DNA from: Nocardia anocheti
Lineage (GTDB): Bacteria > Actinomycetota > Actinomycetes > Mycobacteriales > Mycobacteriaceae
Direction: 5' to 3'
Assembly (NCBI RefSeq): GCF_029675105.1
Contig: NZ_JAQQFV010000001.1
Location: forward strand, 620,001 to 684,000
Length of the DNA: 64,000 nucleotides
The notes below the pieces were generated by a model. It saw only the letters and a list, made by a program, of their open reading frames with translations. It made no database searches and was not told the DNA's origin. Numbering within the stretch: position 1 is the stretch's first letter; each line of letters opens with the position of its first letter. The translations under genes were made by a program, and so were the position numbers. Positions 15,175 through 23,691 of this stretch are shown in pieces.

Positions 15175-16005
15175 TCAGTCGACGAACCGCAGGTCGGAGA
15201 TGGTGTTGCTGGCCACGAGCATCACGTAGAAATCGGTGAGCACCAGGGTGCCCAGGGTGGTCCAGGCCAGGGCCATGTGCCGGGTGTTGAGCTTGGATAT
15301 CTGGGTCCACAGCCAGTACCGCACCGGATGCGCGGAGAAGTGTTTGAGCCGCCCGCCCGCGATGTGTCGGCAGGAATGGCACGACAGCGTGTAGGCCCAC
15401 AGCAGGATCACATTGCCCAGCAGCACCAGATTGCCGAGGCCGAAACCGAATCCGCCGCTCGCGCCGTGGAAGGCGGTGAGCGCGTCGTAGCTGTTGACCA
15501 GCGAGACCAGCACGGCCACATAGAAGAAGTAGCGGTGCGAGTTCTGGATGATCAGCGGCAGCCGCGTCTCGCCGGTGTAGCGCGCGTGCGGTTCGGCGAC
15601 CGCGCAGGCGGGCGGGGAGAACCACACCGAACGGTAATAGGCCTTGCGGTAGTAGTAGCAGGTGAGCCGGAAACCGAGCAGGAACGGCAGCACCACGAAA
15701 CCCAGCGGAATCCACATCGGCAGTTCGCCGAAGGGCGTACCGAAGTGGCTGGAGCCGGGCACGCACGAATCGCTCAGGCAGGGGGAGTAGAACGGGGTGA
15801 GATAGTGGTACTGCGGCACCCAGTAGGCCGTGCGCACAAACGATCTGATCGTCGCGTAGCCGATGAACGCGCCCAGACCGAGCGCGGTGAGCAGCGGCGG
15901 CAACCACCAGCGGTCGGTGCGCAGCGTGCGCGCGGAGATGCGGGCCCTGGTCCTGCTGAACACACCCGTCCCCGCGGCGCGGGTGGTGGTCGGTGCGGCA
16001 CTCAC
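15175..16005 (-). CDS. Sdh1-type membrane anchor subunit (Rv0249c-like)
   Basis: A 276-residue membrane protein with about five hydrophobic segments: PPLLTALGLGAFIGYATI, PLGFVVLPFLLGF, YFFYVAVLVSLVNSY, LVLLGNVILLWAYTLSC and MALAWTTLGTLVLTDFYVM. Candidate haem-ligand histidines lie in HYLTPF, SHRYFF and CHSCRHIAGG. It begins the sdh operon and anchors SdhAB to the membrane, passing electrons to quinone. The GTG at 16005 is preferred; upstream codons lack conservation features and a GAGG lies about 10 bases before it. A Cys-rich loop (YSPCLSDSCVPG) faces one side of the membrane. Confidence 0.88.
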   Translation of the reverse strand: MSAAPTTTRAAGTGVFSRTRARISARTLRTDRWWLPPLLTALGLGAFIGYATIRSFVRTAYWVPQYHYLTPFYSPCLSDSCVPGSSHFGTPFGELPMWIPLGFVVLPFLLGFRLTCYYYRKAYYRSVWFSPPACAVAEPHARYTGETRLPLIIQNSHRYFFYVAVLVSLVNSYDALTAFHGASGGFGFGLGNLVLLGNVILLWAYTLSCHSCRHIAGGRLKHFSAHPVRYWLWTQISKLNTRHMALAWTTLGTLVLTDFYVMLVASNTISDLRFVD

Positions 16006-16213
16006 GATGGATGCCTCGCTGATCTCGGTGTGCGGCGGTCCATCATGCCCCACCGCGGCGGATTGTGATGTGGAGCACCATACGCCTGTGTTCGCGCCGC
16101 TCGAGCCGGGTCTCACCCATCCGCTCGAGAGGAATGCCGGTGATCTCTGTCACAACGTAACCCCTGCGACTGTGTGTCATCCCGGTGCAACAAAGCTGTG
16201 GTGCCCTGTGCGC

Positions 16214-17392
16214 ATGAGAAGAGCCGCCATCGTGGCACCCGTGCGGACACCCAGTGGGGTGGCGGGTGGCGCACTGTCGGGAATGCCCGCCGAGTGGCTG
16301 GCGACCACGGTCCTGTCGGCCGTGATCGAGCGCTCGGGCATCGACCCGCTCCGCATCGAAGACGTCGCCATGGCCTGTGTCGACGGTGGCCTGGCCGAGG
16401 TGCCCGCGATCGGCGCGCTGGCCGCGCGCGGCGCCGGGTTACCGCACTCGGTACCCGGCTTCCTCACCGACCGGCACGGTGCCAGCGGCCTCCAGGCGGT
16501 GATCACCGCCGCGATGATGGTGCAGACCGGCGCCGCCGACGTGGTGGTCGCGGGCGGGGTGGAGTGCACCGCCGCCCCCACCGGTCCGCCCGGCGGGGCC
16601 GACGGCCTGCACAACGCCGAGGAACTGGCCCGCTACTACGGCATCGACCGGCAGGCCGCCGACGAATTCGCCGTCGCCAGCCATCGCAAGGCGGCCCGGG
16701 CCTGGCGGCAGGGTTGCTTCGGCGCCGAGGTGGTGCCGGTGGGCGTGGCCGGGTTCGGCGACCACCGGATCAGCCGTGACGAGGGCGTGCTCGACGATCT
16801 GTCCACCCACACCCTGGCCGGTCTGGCGCCGCTGCTGCGCCGAGGCGTGGTGACCGTCGGCAATATGAGCGCGCACCGGCTCGGCGCGTCGGCCTGCCTG
16901 GTGGTGGCCGAGGACCGCCTCGCCGAACTCGGCCTGACCCCCATGGCCTTCCTGGCCGGGTGGGCGGCGGCGGGCTGCGACAGTGACGGCCCCGCCCTCG
17001 GCGCCGCGCCCGCCGTCGCCAAACTGCTCGGCCGCACCGGACACTCGATCCACGAGGTGGACCTGCTCGAGATCAACGAGGGCTACGCCGTGGAGGTCCT
17101 GGCCCTGGCCGCCGCCTGGGACCTCGACCCGCACGACCGCCTCAATGTGAACGGCTCCGACCTGGCGCTGGGCCACCCGGTCGGCGCCACCGGCCTGCGG
17201 ATCATGACCACGATGCTGCACGAACTCAGCCGCACCGGCGGCCGCTACGCCCTCGAGGCCATCGCCCTCGGCCACGACCACGGCATCGCCGCGCTGTTCG
17301 AGTCGGCCGAAGTGGACACCCCCACCGAGACCCCGCGCGGCGCGCGTTTCCACGGGTCGGCCCCGCGCCGCTTCGGCCGCCACCGCGCCTGA
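16214..17392 (+). CDS. Thiolase-like protein lacking both catalytic cysteines
   Basis: A 392-residue protein that aligns along its whole length with degradative thiolases: VAPVRTPSG at the N-terminus, DVVVAGGVE, the EINEGYA segment in place of EINEAFA, and NVNGSDLALGHPVGATGLR with the conserved His. The nucleophilic cysteine of the NRLCASGLQA motif is Gly here (DRHGASGLQA). The second cysteine of the C-terminal motif (usually C-I-G-G-G-x-G) is Ala (AIALGHDHG). Normal thiolase chemistry is therefore unlikely; a non-decarboxylative, retro-aldol or structural role is possible. It is divergent from the sdh operon. ATG 16214 is chosen; GTG 16208 is possible. Confidence 0.85.
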   Translation: MRRAAIVAPVRTPSGVAGGALSGMPAEWLATTVLSAVIERSGIDPLRIEDVAMACVDGGLAEVPAIGALAARGAGLPHSVPGFLTDRHGASGLQAVITAAMMVQTGAADVVVAGGVECTAAPTGPPGGADGLHNAEELARYYGIDRQAADEFAVASHRKAARAWRQGCFGAEVVPVGVAGFGDHRISRDEGVLDDLSTHTLAGLAPLLRRGVVTVGNMSAHRLGASACLVVAEDRLAELGLTPMAFLAGWAAAGCDSDGPALGAAPAVAKLLGRTGHSIHEVDLLEINEGYAVEVLALAAAWDLDPHDRLNVNGSDLALGHPVGATGLRIMTTMLHELSRTGGRYALEAIALGHDHGIAALFESAEVDTPTETPRGARFHGSAPRRFGRHRA

Positions 17393-17416
17393 TCGGCCGG
17401 TGCACGACGAGCGGTC

Positions 17417-17507
17417 GGTTCTCGGCCGCCTCGATCTGGACTGACCAGAGGGTGCGACGAAGGAGTACCCGCCGGGAGGGAAGATCGAGGCCTCAGGGCC
17501 GAGAACC
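17417..17507. repeat. Inverted-repeat-flanked short element, copy B
   Basis: A 91-bp element with perfect 11-bp terminal inverted repeats, GGTTCTCGGCC and GGCCGAGAACC. A second inner pair, GCCTCGATCT / AGATCGAGGC, would extend the stem. Its core is the reverse complement of the core of the copy at 2249-2342. It lies 25 bp after the stop of the thiolase-like gene. Confidence 0.75.
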
Positions 17508-17529
17508 CGCGGCGCCAGCCGCAAATGAA

Positions 17530-17559
17530 CACAGCGGCCCTGGGATCAGGGCCGCTGTG
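17530..17559. terminator. Perfect 13-bp stem hairpin
   Basis: CACAGCGGCCCTG (17530-17542), loop GGAT, then CAGGGCCGCTGTG (17547-17559). It lies between converging genes, directly after the minus-strand small gene that ends at 17578, and should terminate both directions. Confidence 0.8.
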
Positions 17560-17577
17560 CTGGTGAAACAGGTCTTT

Positions 17578-17868
17578 CTACTTGGTCCTGGGCCGGGAGT
17601 GGAAGCCGAGGCCCTCGTCCTGGGCGCCCATCCAGGCCGCCTCGTCGGACTTGCTGTCCGGAACGTAGATCGGCTCGGATCGGCGGGGGACGGCCAACTC
17701 CGGCGGTGGCGCCTGCTCGAACTCCTCGGCATCGATGACGAGCCGCTCGAGGTCGTTCTCCAACCGGCGCACGGTGGCCGCGTCGCCGTAGTTGGAGCGC
17801 AGTGCGCCGATCGATTGCCGGAGCTGACCGACCGCGTAGCGCAGTTCCGCGATATCGCTGCGTGTCAT
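17578..17868 (-). CDS. Conserved small protein (Rv0250c-like)
   Basis: A 96-residue protein starting MTRSDIAELRYAVGQLRQSI, with GGAGGT five bases upstream of the ATG. The N-terminal half is a long helix with heptad character (LRQSIGALRSNYGDAATVRRLE, then NDLERLVIDAEEF). The C-terminal half is Pro-rich and ends in SRPRTK. A protein of the same size and place follows the Sdh1 operon in mycobacteria (Rv0247c-Rv0250c order). Here the thiolase-like gene and the repeat copy B lie between. Its function is unknown; a link to Sdh1 is inferred only from synteny. Confidence 0.75.
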   Translation of the reverse strand: MTRSDIAELRYAVGQLRQSIGALRSNYGDAATVRRLENDLERLVIDAEEFEQAPPPELAVPRRSEPIYVPDSKSDEAAWMGAQDEGLGFHSRPRTK

Positions 17869-18060
17869 CGTTACCTCCTGTGTATATGGCGGGCACACCG
17901 ACTCGTCCGATCACCAGGCATGCCCGTGAAACCCCGGGCCGCACTGCACCGAGTCGTGTGACTCACCACACAACGTGATCTCCACCACAGTAACCGAACT
18001 TTTCGGATCACGCCCGGGTTGCTCCGGATTCCCTGGTTGCCATCCGGTAACTCCGGGTAT

Positions 18061-19011
18061 TCAGCCCGCCACGGCGTAGCGGTCGCGCAGTCCCGAACCC
18101 GCGCGCTCGACCAGCGCGGCAATCGACCGGGCAACCTCCTCGGCGCACTCCAGGATCACGCTGTGCCCGGCCCCCTCGATGCGCACCAGCTCCGCGCCCG
18201 CCAGCTGTGAGGCCAGCACCACCGAGTGCGTGAACGGCACCATGAGGTCGGCCGATCCGGCCAGCACCAGCGCGGGCAGATCGCCGAGCCGGGCCAGCGT
18301 GCGAGCCTCGTCGAAGTCGAGCAGCGAGCTCAGGAAGGCCGCCACGGTGAGCAGGGAGGTCTCCCCGAGCACCGCCGTGGCGATCGAGGCCACGCGCGGG
18401 TTCACCCGCCGGGTGCCCGACCCGGCCTCGCGCAGCAGCGGTCCGAAGATCCAGCGCGACAGGCGCTTCGAAGCCTGCATCACCCGCGGCGCGCGCACCA
18501 CCGCGTGCTGCAGCGAGGCGACCGCGTGCCGGTTGAGCAGCCGACCCAGGCCCACCTCGCTGATCCCGCCCGCGGCGCCCGCGATGAGCGCGATCCCGGC
18601 CACCCGCGCGCCGATCGTCGCGGGGAACAGCCGCGCGTAGGCCAGCAGCACCATCGCGCCCATCGAGTGGCCGACCAGCACCACCGGGCCTGCCGGGGCC
18701 ACCGCGCGCAGCACCGCGTCGAGGTCGGTGGCGAGCTGGTCGATGGTGTAGGTGGCGTGGTGGGCGTGCCCGGATTCGCCGTGGCCGCGGTGGTCGTAGA
18801 ACACCATCCTGGTGTCGGTGTCCCACTGCCGCAGCAGCTGTTCGCGCAGGATCGCCCAGGATTCGGTGTGCAGGCAGTGCCCGTGCACGAACACCACGGT
18901 GAGTGGGGCGTTGTCGGCGCCGAAGGCCCGGACCGCGATCGGGACACCGTCGTCGGCGACCACTGTCGCGCGGCGGCCGTAGAGATCTGCGGTAGCGAAG
19001 GTCTGAGACAT
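18061..19011 (-). CDS. Alpha/beta-fold hydrolase
   Basis: A 316-residue hydrolase. The nucleophile elbow is GHSMG (Ser116), the oxyanion region is VFVHGHCLHTESW, the strand-4 motif is FYDHRGHGESG, and the catalytic Asp and His lie in GSADLMVPF and EGAGHSV. The architecture matches lipases and esterases of the lysophospholipase group. The ATG at 19011 is preceded by GGAGGAGG at 7 bases. It is a single gene with about 260 bp of non-coding sequence upstream, in which nothing distinctive was seen. The substrate is unknown. Confidence 0.88.
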   Translation of the reverse strand: MSQTFATADLYGRRATVVADDGVPIAVRAFGADNAPLTVVFVHGHCLHTESWAILREQLLRQWDTDTRMVFYDHRGHGESGHAHHATYTIDQLATDLDAVLRAVAPAGPVVLVGHSMGAMVLLAYARLFPATIGARVAGIALIAGAAGGISEVGLGRLLNRHAVASLQHAVVRAPRVMQASKRLSRWIFGPLLREAGSGTRRVNPRVASIATAVLGETSLLTVAAFLSSLLDFDEARTLARLGDLPALVLAGSADLMVPFTHSVVLASQLAGAELVRIEGAGHSVILECAEEVARSIAALVERAGSGLRDRYAVAG

Positions 19012-19274
19012 GGCGGCCTCCTCCGGTCCGGCGGGACGCACCGTCATGGTGTGTACCTGCTGGGATTTTCGGACTGGATTTCCATCCCGTTAGCCGGTCA
19101 ACCCTCGCGTTATCCAGCCGATGCGCAACCGATCCCGGGCGCCCCTCCATCGTTACCCAGGGAAATCTTCGGCTCTCTAGCGTCTGGCCAAGAAAGTTTT
19201 AGATCCTGCTGACGAGTCGCGTGCGCAGGACTATCTGCCCGATTCTGGGGTTTCCACTAGACGATGACAGAGAG

Positions 19275-20456
19275 TCATACGCTCCGCAGATAGCGGCCGA
19301 AGTGCGGGACGGTGAAGCCGATGGTGCCGCGTTCGGCGGAGTAGATCAGGCCCTTCTTGATCAGGCCGTCGCGAGCGGGGGAGACCGACGCGGGCTTGCG
19401 GCCGAGCTCGGCGGCCACCGCCGCGGTGGCGACCGGGCCGTCGTCACCGGACAGGTCGGCCATCGCGCGCATGTACTCGCGCTCGGCGGGAGTGGCGCGC
19501 TCGTAGCGCGAGCCGAAGAAGCCGACGGCCAGTTCCTCCTCGGCCGCGGGGGAGGCCACGGCCACGTCCTCGGCGGTGATCGGCGACTCGGGCGCCTGAT
19601 CCCAGGCCGCCTTGCCGTAGGCCTGGACGAAGTACGGATAGCCGTCGGCGCGCTGATAGAGCGAATCCAGGGCGCCCTCGGTGAATTTCACCTCCTCGCG
19701 CTCGGCGGGCGCGATCAGCGCCAGATCGGCCGACTCGCGATCGAGGCGGTCGATGCGGTGATAACTGAACAGCCGCTCGGAGTAGCTCTTGGACGCCGAG
19801 AGCACGGCGGGCAGATGCGGTAGTCCGGCGCCGACCACGATCAGCGGCGCGGCGTCCTGGCTCAGTTCGTGGCAGGCGCCGCAGATGGCCGACACGTCGG
19901 CCGGGCCGAGGTCCTGCATCTCGTCGATGAAGATGCCGATGCCCACACCGATCGCCGCGGCCAGCGCGGCGGCCTCCTTGAACAGCTCGATCAGATCGAT
20001 CTCGATATCGCCGGAATCGGCGCGACCGGTCACGGCGGGCACGTCGATACCGGGCTGCCAGCGTTCGCGCATGCCCTTGTCGGCGGTGGCGCGCAAAGCG
20101 AAGGCCTTGAGGATGCCGAGGAAGTCGTCGACCTGTTCGGGATTGCGGTGCGCCATCGCGATCGCGCGCACCGCCATGTGCAGCGCCGAGGACAGCGGCC
20201 TGCGCAGATCCTGATCCGGGCGCGCCTCGATCTTGCCGGTACCCCAGCCGCGCGAGACCGCCGCCGAGCGAAGCTGGTTGAGCAGCACCGTCTTTCCCAC
20301 CCCGCGCAGCCCGGTGAGCATCACACTGCGCTCGGGCCTGCCCCGGGCGACCCGCTCGAGCACGATGTCGAAGGCGGCCAGTTGCTTGTCGCGCCCGGCC
20401 AATTCGGGGGGACGCTGACCGGCGCCGGGAGCATACGGATTGCGCACGGGGTCCAT
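19275..20456 (-). CDS. AAA/ORC-type ATPase with C-terminal winged helix
   Basis: A 393-residue protein. Walker A is GLRGVGKT (about residue 50-57) and Walker B is GIFIDEMQDL (about 178-187). A sensor-like segment, PLIVVGAGLPHLPAVLS, precedes the lid, and a winged-helix tail (AAELGRKPASVSPARDGLIK) ends the protein. This matches the actinobacterial ORC1/Cdc6-like ATPases often annotated ATP-binding protein. It may couple nucleotide state to DNA or partner binding; no direct function is known to me. ATG 20456 is used; TTG 20465 is an alternative. It is divergent from a small helical protein gene, with a shared 70-bp promoter region. Confidence 0.85.
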   Translation of the reverse strand: MDPVRNPYAPGAGQRPPELAGRDKQLAAFDIVLERVARGRPERSVMLTGLRGVGKTVLLNQLRSAAVSRGWGTGKIEARPDQDLRRPLSSALHMAVRAIAMAHRNPEQVDDFLGILKAFALRATADKGMRERWQPGIDVPAVTGRADSGDIEIDLIELFKEAAALAAAIGVGIGIFIDEMQDLGPADVSAICGACHELSQDAAPLIVVGAGLPHLPAVLSASKSYSERLFSYHRIDRLDRESADLALIAPAEREEVKFTEGALDSLYQRADGYPYFVQAYGKAAWDQAPESPITAEDVAVASPAAEEELAVGFFGSRYERATPAEREYMRAMADLSGDDGPVATAAVAAELGRKPASVSPARDGLIKKGLIYSAERGTIGFTVPHFGRYLRSV

Positions 20457-20515
20457 GCCGGACAACCGTAGCGCGTCGGCACAGCGGAATCTCGGTAACT
20501 CTGGGCCGTGTCCTA

Positions 20516-20521
20516 GATACT
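20516..20521 (+). promoter_or_regulatory. -10 hexamer GATACT
   Basis: GATACT ends 7 bp before the ATG at 20529, consistent with leaderless transcription of the small helical protein gene. Confidence 0.4.
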
Positions 20522-20528
20522 GCTAGCG

Positions 20529-20861
20529 ATGCCCAGACAGCCCGCGCGACCGGAACGGAGAACGATGTCCGAGGAGTTCGAGGAGTCCCGGCCCCAACCG
20601 GTCGACGTCGACACCGAGATCCGGACCGCGGCCGAGATGGTCGAGCGGGGCTGGGAGCTGCCGACCGACGCGCACCTGGCCGACACCGTCAAACAGGTGG
20701 TGCTCGGCATGATCGAGCAGGGCTACGCGGACCCGCAGATGATCGCCGCGTTCGCGATCGGGCCCGCCGTGGTGGCCATCGGCAGGCTCGAGCACGACCT
20801 CGCCGACGCGCGCCGCCGCATCGATCAACTGGAACAGGCCCTGCGCGAGCGCGGCGCGTAA
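20529..20861 (+). CDS. Small helical protein, function unknown
   Basis: A 110-residue frame with two possible starts. ATG 20529 has a -10 box 7 bp upstream. ATG 20565 (MSEEFEESRPQPVDVD) has GGAG six bases upstream and gives 98 residues. The middle has two amphipathic helices (ADTVKQVVLGMIEQGYADPQ; IGRLEHDLADARRRIDQLEQ); the last part is a coiled coil. I do not recognise the family. It is divergent from the AAA/ORC ATPase gene, and a partnership is plausible but unproven. Confidence 0.7.
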   Translation: MPRQPARPERRTMSEEFEESRPQPVDVDTEIRTAAEMVERGWELPTDAHLADTVKQVVLGMIEQGYADPQMIAAFAIGPAVVAIGRLEHDLADARRRIDQLEQALRERGA

Positions 20862-21086
20862 CGCCGGGCCCGGTCGCCGACACCGCACCGTGACGTGTGG
20901 CGACACGCCGGTCGTGCCCCCGATTTCCTGGGCATTCGCGCGTGCGGGAAAACAAGTTGCGCGCTTCGCTGGACAGTGTGCATCACAGGCCGTAATCTTC
21001 TCGTGACTTAGTGGAGTCTGTCGCTTCGTCAGAGAAACGGCGCCATTGAGTCACCGCCGAACAATCGTCGTCGCCAAGCGATTTCG

Positions 21087-21749
21087 ATGCCGGTGGTGGA
21101 GCAGCAAGATCGGAGACTCGTCTCGGTGGGTAAACACAGCTTGCAGCGGGATTCTCGACTGCCGAATTCCGTCAAGGGTGCGCTCGTCATGGGTGCGGTG
21201 GCCGCCACGACCGGTGCGATGCCCGCGATTTCGCAGGCCGCCACGATCAACATCCCGGGTCTGGGCAGCTTCGATCTGCCGCCCGAGCTCGAACAGCCCG
21301 CGCAGCAGCTGGAGACCCAGCTGCAGTCGATGGTCGCCCCGCAGGGCCAGGCCGCGCCGCAGCTGCCGAGCATCGAGTTCGACAACCCCTTCCAGCAGCA
21401 GCAGACCGCGGGCAATATCGCCCTCGACGCCGCGCGCACCAAGCTGGGCGCCCAGTACAACTGGGGCGCCGCCGGTCCGTCCACCTTCGACTGCTCCGGC
21501 CTCGTGCAGTGGGCCTACCGGCAGGCCGGTGTGGAACTGCCGCGGACCAGCTTCGAGCAGTCGCACGTCGGCGCGCCCGTCTCCTTCGACAACCTGCAGG
21601 CCGGTGACATCGTGATCACCAACGGCGGCGGCCACGTCGGCATCTACGCCGGTGACGGCAAGCTGCTCAACGCCGTGCAGTCGGGCACCCCGGTGTCCTA
21701 CACCCACCTCAGCCCCGACGACGTGGTGACGGCTCGCCGTATCGTCTAA
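21087..21749 (+). CDS. Secreted NlpC/P60 peptidoglycan endopeptidase
   Basis: About 220 residues. A signal peptide (SVKGALVMGAVAATTGAMPA then ISQA) is followed by a Gln-rich linker (QPAQQLETQLQSMVAPQGQA) and the NlpC/P60 domain. The catalytic Cys136 lies in FDCSGLVQWAYRQAG and the catalytic His183 in GGGHVGIYAG. It should cleave stem peptides during cell-wall remodelling. Two starts fit: ATG 21087, or GTG 21126 with GGAGA eight bases upstream and a signal peptide of normal length. An S4-domain gene follows after 3 bp. The 225-bp upstream region was checked for a c-di-AMP riboswitch and no match was seen. Confidence 0.88.
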   Translation: MPVVEQQDRRLVSVGKHSLQRDSRLPNSVKGALVMGAVAATTGAMPAISQAATINIPGLGSFDLPPELEQPAQQLETQLQSMVAPQGQAAPQLPSIEFDNPFQQQQTAGNIALDAARTKLGAQYNWGAAGPSTFDCSGLVQWAYRQAGVELPRTSFEQSHVGAPVSFDNLQAGDIVITNGGGHVGIYAGDGKLLNAVQSGTPVSYTHLSPDDVVTARRIV

Positions 21750-21752
21750 GGG

Positions 21753-22145
21753 GTGTCCCCCGCCGAACAACGCTCGACCACCCAGGCCCGTGTGGATTCG
21801 TGGACCTGGGCGGTGCGCTTGTTCAAAACCCGCTCGGCCGCCGCGGAGGCGTGCCGCGCCGGGCATGTGCGCGTCAACGGGGTGACGGTCAAGCCCGCGC
21901 AGCAGATCAAGCTCGGTGACGAGGTCAGGATCAGGCACGCGGGCATCGAACGGATCGTCGTCGTCGAGCGCGTCATCCACAAGCGGGTCGGCCCGCCGGT
22001 CGCGGCGCAATGCCTGATCGACCGCAGCCCACCGCCGCCGCCCAAGGAAGTCCTGGCCACGCTGCCGCGTCGTGATCGTGGCGCGGGCAGGCCGACGAAA
22101 CGCGAACGGCGCGAGACCGACCGTCTGATGGGCCGGACCGACTAG
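21753..22145 (+). CDS. S4-domain RNA-binding protein (Hsp15/RqcP-like)
   Basis: A 130-residue protein with an S4 fold at residues 12-75: RVDSWTWAVRLFKTRSAAAE, CRAGHVRVNGVTVKPAQQI and LGDEVRIRHAGIERIVVV. The C-terminal tail is basic and Pro-rich (RSPPPPPKEVL ... TKRERRETDRLMGR), as in heat-shock protein 15 homologues that rescue stalled large ribosomal subunits. The GTG lies 3 bp after the peptidase stop, so the two genes are probably co-transcribed although functionally unrelated. The last four bases overlap the converging gene. Confidence 0.87.
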   Translation: MSPAEQRSTTQARVDSWTWAVRLFKTRSAAAEACRAGHVRVNGVTVKPAQQIKLGDEVRIRHAGIERIVVVERVIHKRVGPPVAAQCLIDRSPPPPPKEVLATLPRRDRGAGRPTKRERRETDRLMGRTD

Positions 22146-22534
22146 CGCGGCATCGCGGCGAGCTTGGCGGGAATCTCGATGTTCTCGTCGGCCCAGTACA
22201 GCGCGCACACCCGGTGGTAGCCGTCGGCGATCAGCATCGGCACATTCGCCCGGCAATCGCCGCGCACCAACAGCACCGGCGAGAGTTTCTTGCCCTCGGT
22301 GACCTTGAGCAGATCCCGGCGTACGTGCGGATTGTCCGGTGTGAGGGCCTCGAGCCGGGAGGCGCGCAGGATGTCCTTGGCCTTCTTCACCACGATGGGC
22401 GCGGCGCGCAGATCGGCCACGATCGCGTCCACCACCGCGTCTTCGGCGAGTAGCGCGAGATAGTCGGCGGCCGCCGGGTAGTCGTGCTCCTCCGGCGTGG
22501 ATTTCCACTGCACCTGCACGATTTGGGTTCCCAT
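22142..22534 (-). CDS. ParB/Srx-fold-like hypothetical protein
   Basis: A 130-residue protein. The C-terminal half has LSPVLLVRGDCRANVPMLIA followed by DGYHRVCALYW, which resembles the ParB/sulfiredoxin nucleotide-binding signature (GxxR/H-R...A). The N-terminal half (EEHDYPAAADYLALLAEDA) is helical. It may be a stand-alone ParB-like nuclease or NTP-binding protein, but no partner is nearby and the fold call is from a short motif. It converges on the S4 gene and shares four bases at the stops. Confidence 0.7.
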   Translation of the reverse strand: MGTQIVQVQWKSTPEEHDYPAAADYLALLAEDAVVDAIVADLRAAPIVVKKAKDILRASRLEALTPDNPHVRRDLLKVTEGKKLSPVLLVRGDCRANVPMLIADGYHRVCALYWADENIEIPAKLAAMPR

Positions 22535-22626
22535 CGGCCCATCATCCGCCCCCGCATGCCCGATTGCCGGAATGTCGCCGGGCGTTCCGCTCGGAAAGTT
22601 CGGTGGTCGCGCTCGAGGTGATCGCC

Positions 22627-22632
22627 TACGGT
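22627..22632 (+). promoter_or_regulatory. -10 hexamer TACGGT
   Basis: TACGGT ends 7 bp before the ATG at 22640, with no Shine-Dalgarno sequence. Leaderless transcription of the MBL-fold gene is likely. Confidence 0.45.
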
Positions 22633-22639
22633 GGCAACT

Positions 22640-23590
22640 ATGGCCGACCGCACGAGAATGTTATCGACGCTTCTCGCCTGCTGTGTCGGTGCCACCACCA
22701 CGGTTCCGCGTCTGTTGTGGCCGCGCGGGAAGGACTCGCGCTTCCTGGCCGCGCTCGAGTGCGCGCCGCTGCCGCCCGCCTACAACACCGTCTCGCTCAC
22801 CGCGCTCAACCAGGCGCGCCGGTCGGCGCCGACCACGATCGTCGCCGAGGGTGTGCGCAGCCTGGGGACGACGCCGCTGACGATGTCGGCCTTCCTCATC
22901 CGCCATCCGGGGGCCACCTTCCTGGTCGACCCGGCCCTGTGCACGGGTGTGCACGAACGCGTCCTGCCCGAACTGCCGTTCCCGATGGCCCAGGTGGTGG
23001 CCCCGCGACACCCCGTGCACGGGCTCACCGAGTTGCTGGCCGAACACGAGCTGACCGGCGTCGACATCGATTTCGTCCTGCCCACCCACCTGCACTGGGA
23101 CCACGTCTCCGGGCTCTACGAGCTGCCCGGCTGGGTGCCCATCCGGGTGCCCGGCGTCGAATACCGCTGGGCGATGGGCGGTCCGCGCGCCCCGCTCGGC
23201 GTCGCGCGCGGCCCGCTGCTCGGCCGCGTCTTCGACCTCTACGAGCTCGACGGCCCGCCGGTCCTCACCTTCCCGCGCAGCCACGACCTGTTCGGCGACG
23301 GCTCGGTGATCCTCGTCGACCTCGCTGGCCACACGCCCGGCAGCGTCGGCATGCTGCTCGCCGTCGACGACGGCTCCCGCGTCCTGCTGGCGGGCGACGC
23401 GGTGTTCACCACCCTGCAGATCCGCCTGATCCGCGAAATCGCCCCGCTGCTCGGCGAACTCACCGACGCCGACCGCACCGCCGCCTTCCACACCATCCAC
23501 CGCCTACACGCCCTCCCCGACGACATCGAAGTCATCCCGGCCCACGACCACAAGGCCGTCCACGCCCGCACCACCCCACTCCCCACCTGA
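22640..23590 (+). CDS. MBL-fold metallo-hydrolase
   Basis: A 316-residue metallo-beta-lactamase-fold enzyme. The metal-binding motif is PTHLHWDH (His150, His152, Asp154, His155), followed by GHTPGSVGM, LLAGDAVF and a C-terminal IPAHDHKAVH. The first 30 residues are hydrophobic (MLSTLLACCVGATTTVPRLL) and could be a signal or membrane anchor. The group includes lactonases and glyoxalase-like hydrolases, so the substrate cannot be named. The ATG at 22640 is chosen over the GTG at 22631 because of the -10 box 7 bp upstream. Confidence 0.88.
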   Translation: MADRTRMLSTLLACCVGATTTVPRLLWPRGKDSRFLAALECAPLPPAYNTVSLTALNQARRSAPTTIVAEGVRSLGTTPLTMSAFLIRHPGATFLVDPALCTGVHERVLPELPFPMAQVVAPRHPVHGLTELLAEHELTGVDIDFVLPTHLHWDHVSGLYELPGWVPIRVPGVEYRWAMGGPRAPLGVARGPLLGRVFDLYELDGPPVLTFPRSHDLFGDGSVILVDLAGHTPGSVGMLLAVDDGSRVLLAGDAVFTTLQIRLIREIAPLLGELTDADRTAAFHTIHRLHALPDDIEVIPAHDHKAVHARTTPLPT

Positions 23591-23691
23591 CCCGCGAAAG
23601 TTCCACCGCCGACCGCCGCGTCGGCCCCTCGACGGACTTCGACACGGCAGACCACCCGGCTGACGTCGGCGCCGCGACCGGCGCTGCCGAA

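Noticed and set aside
20862..21086. Possible c-di-AMP riboswitch before the NlpC/P60 gene
   Set aside because: Actinobacterial cell-wall hydrolase genes often have one, but the conserved ydaO-type blocks could not be found here.
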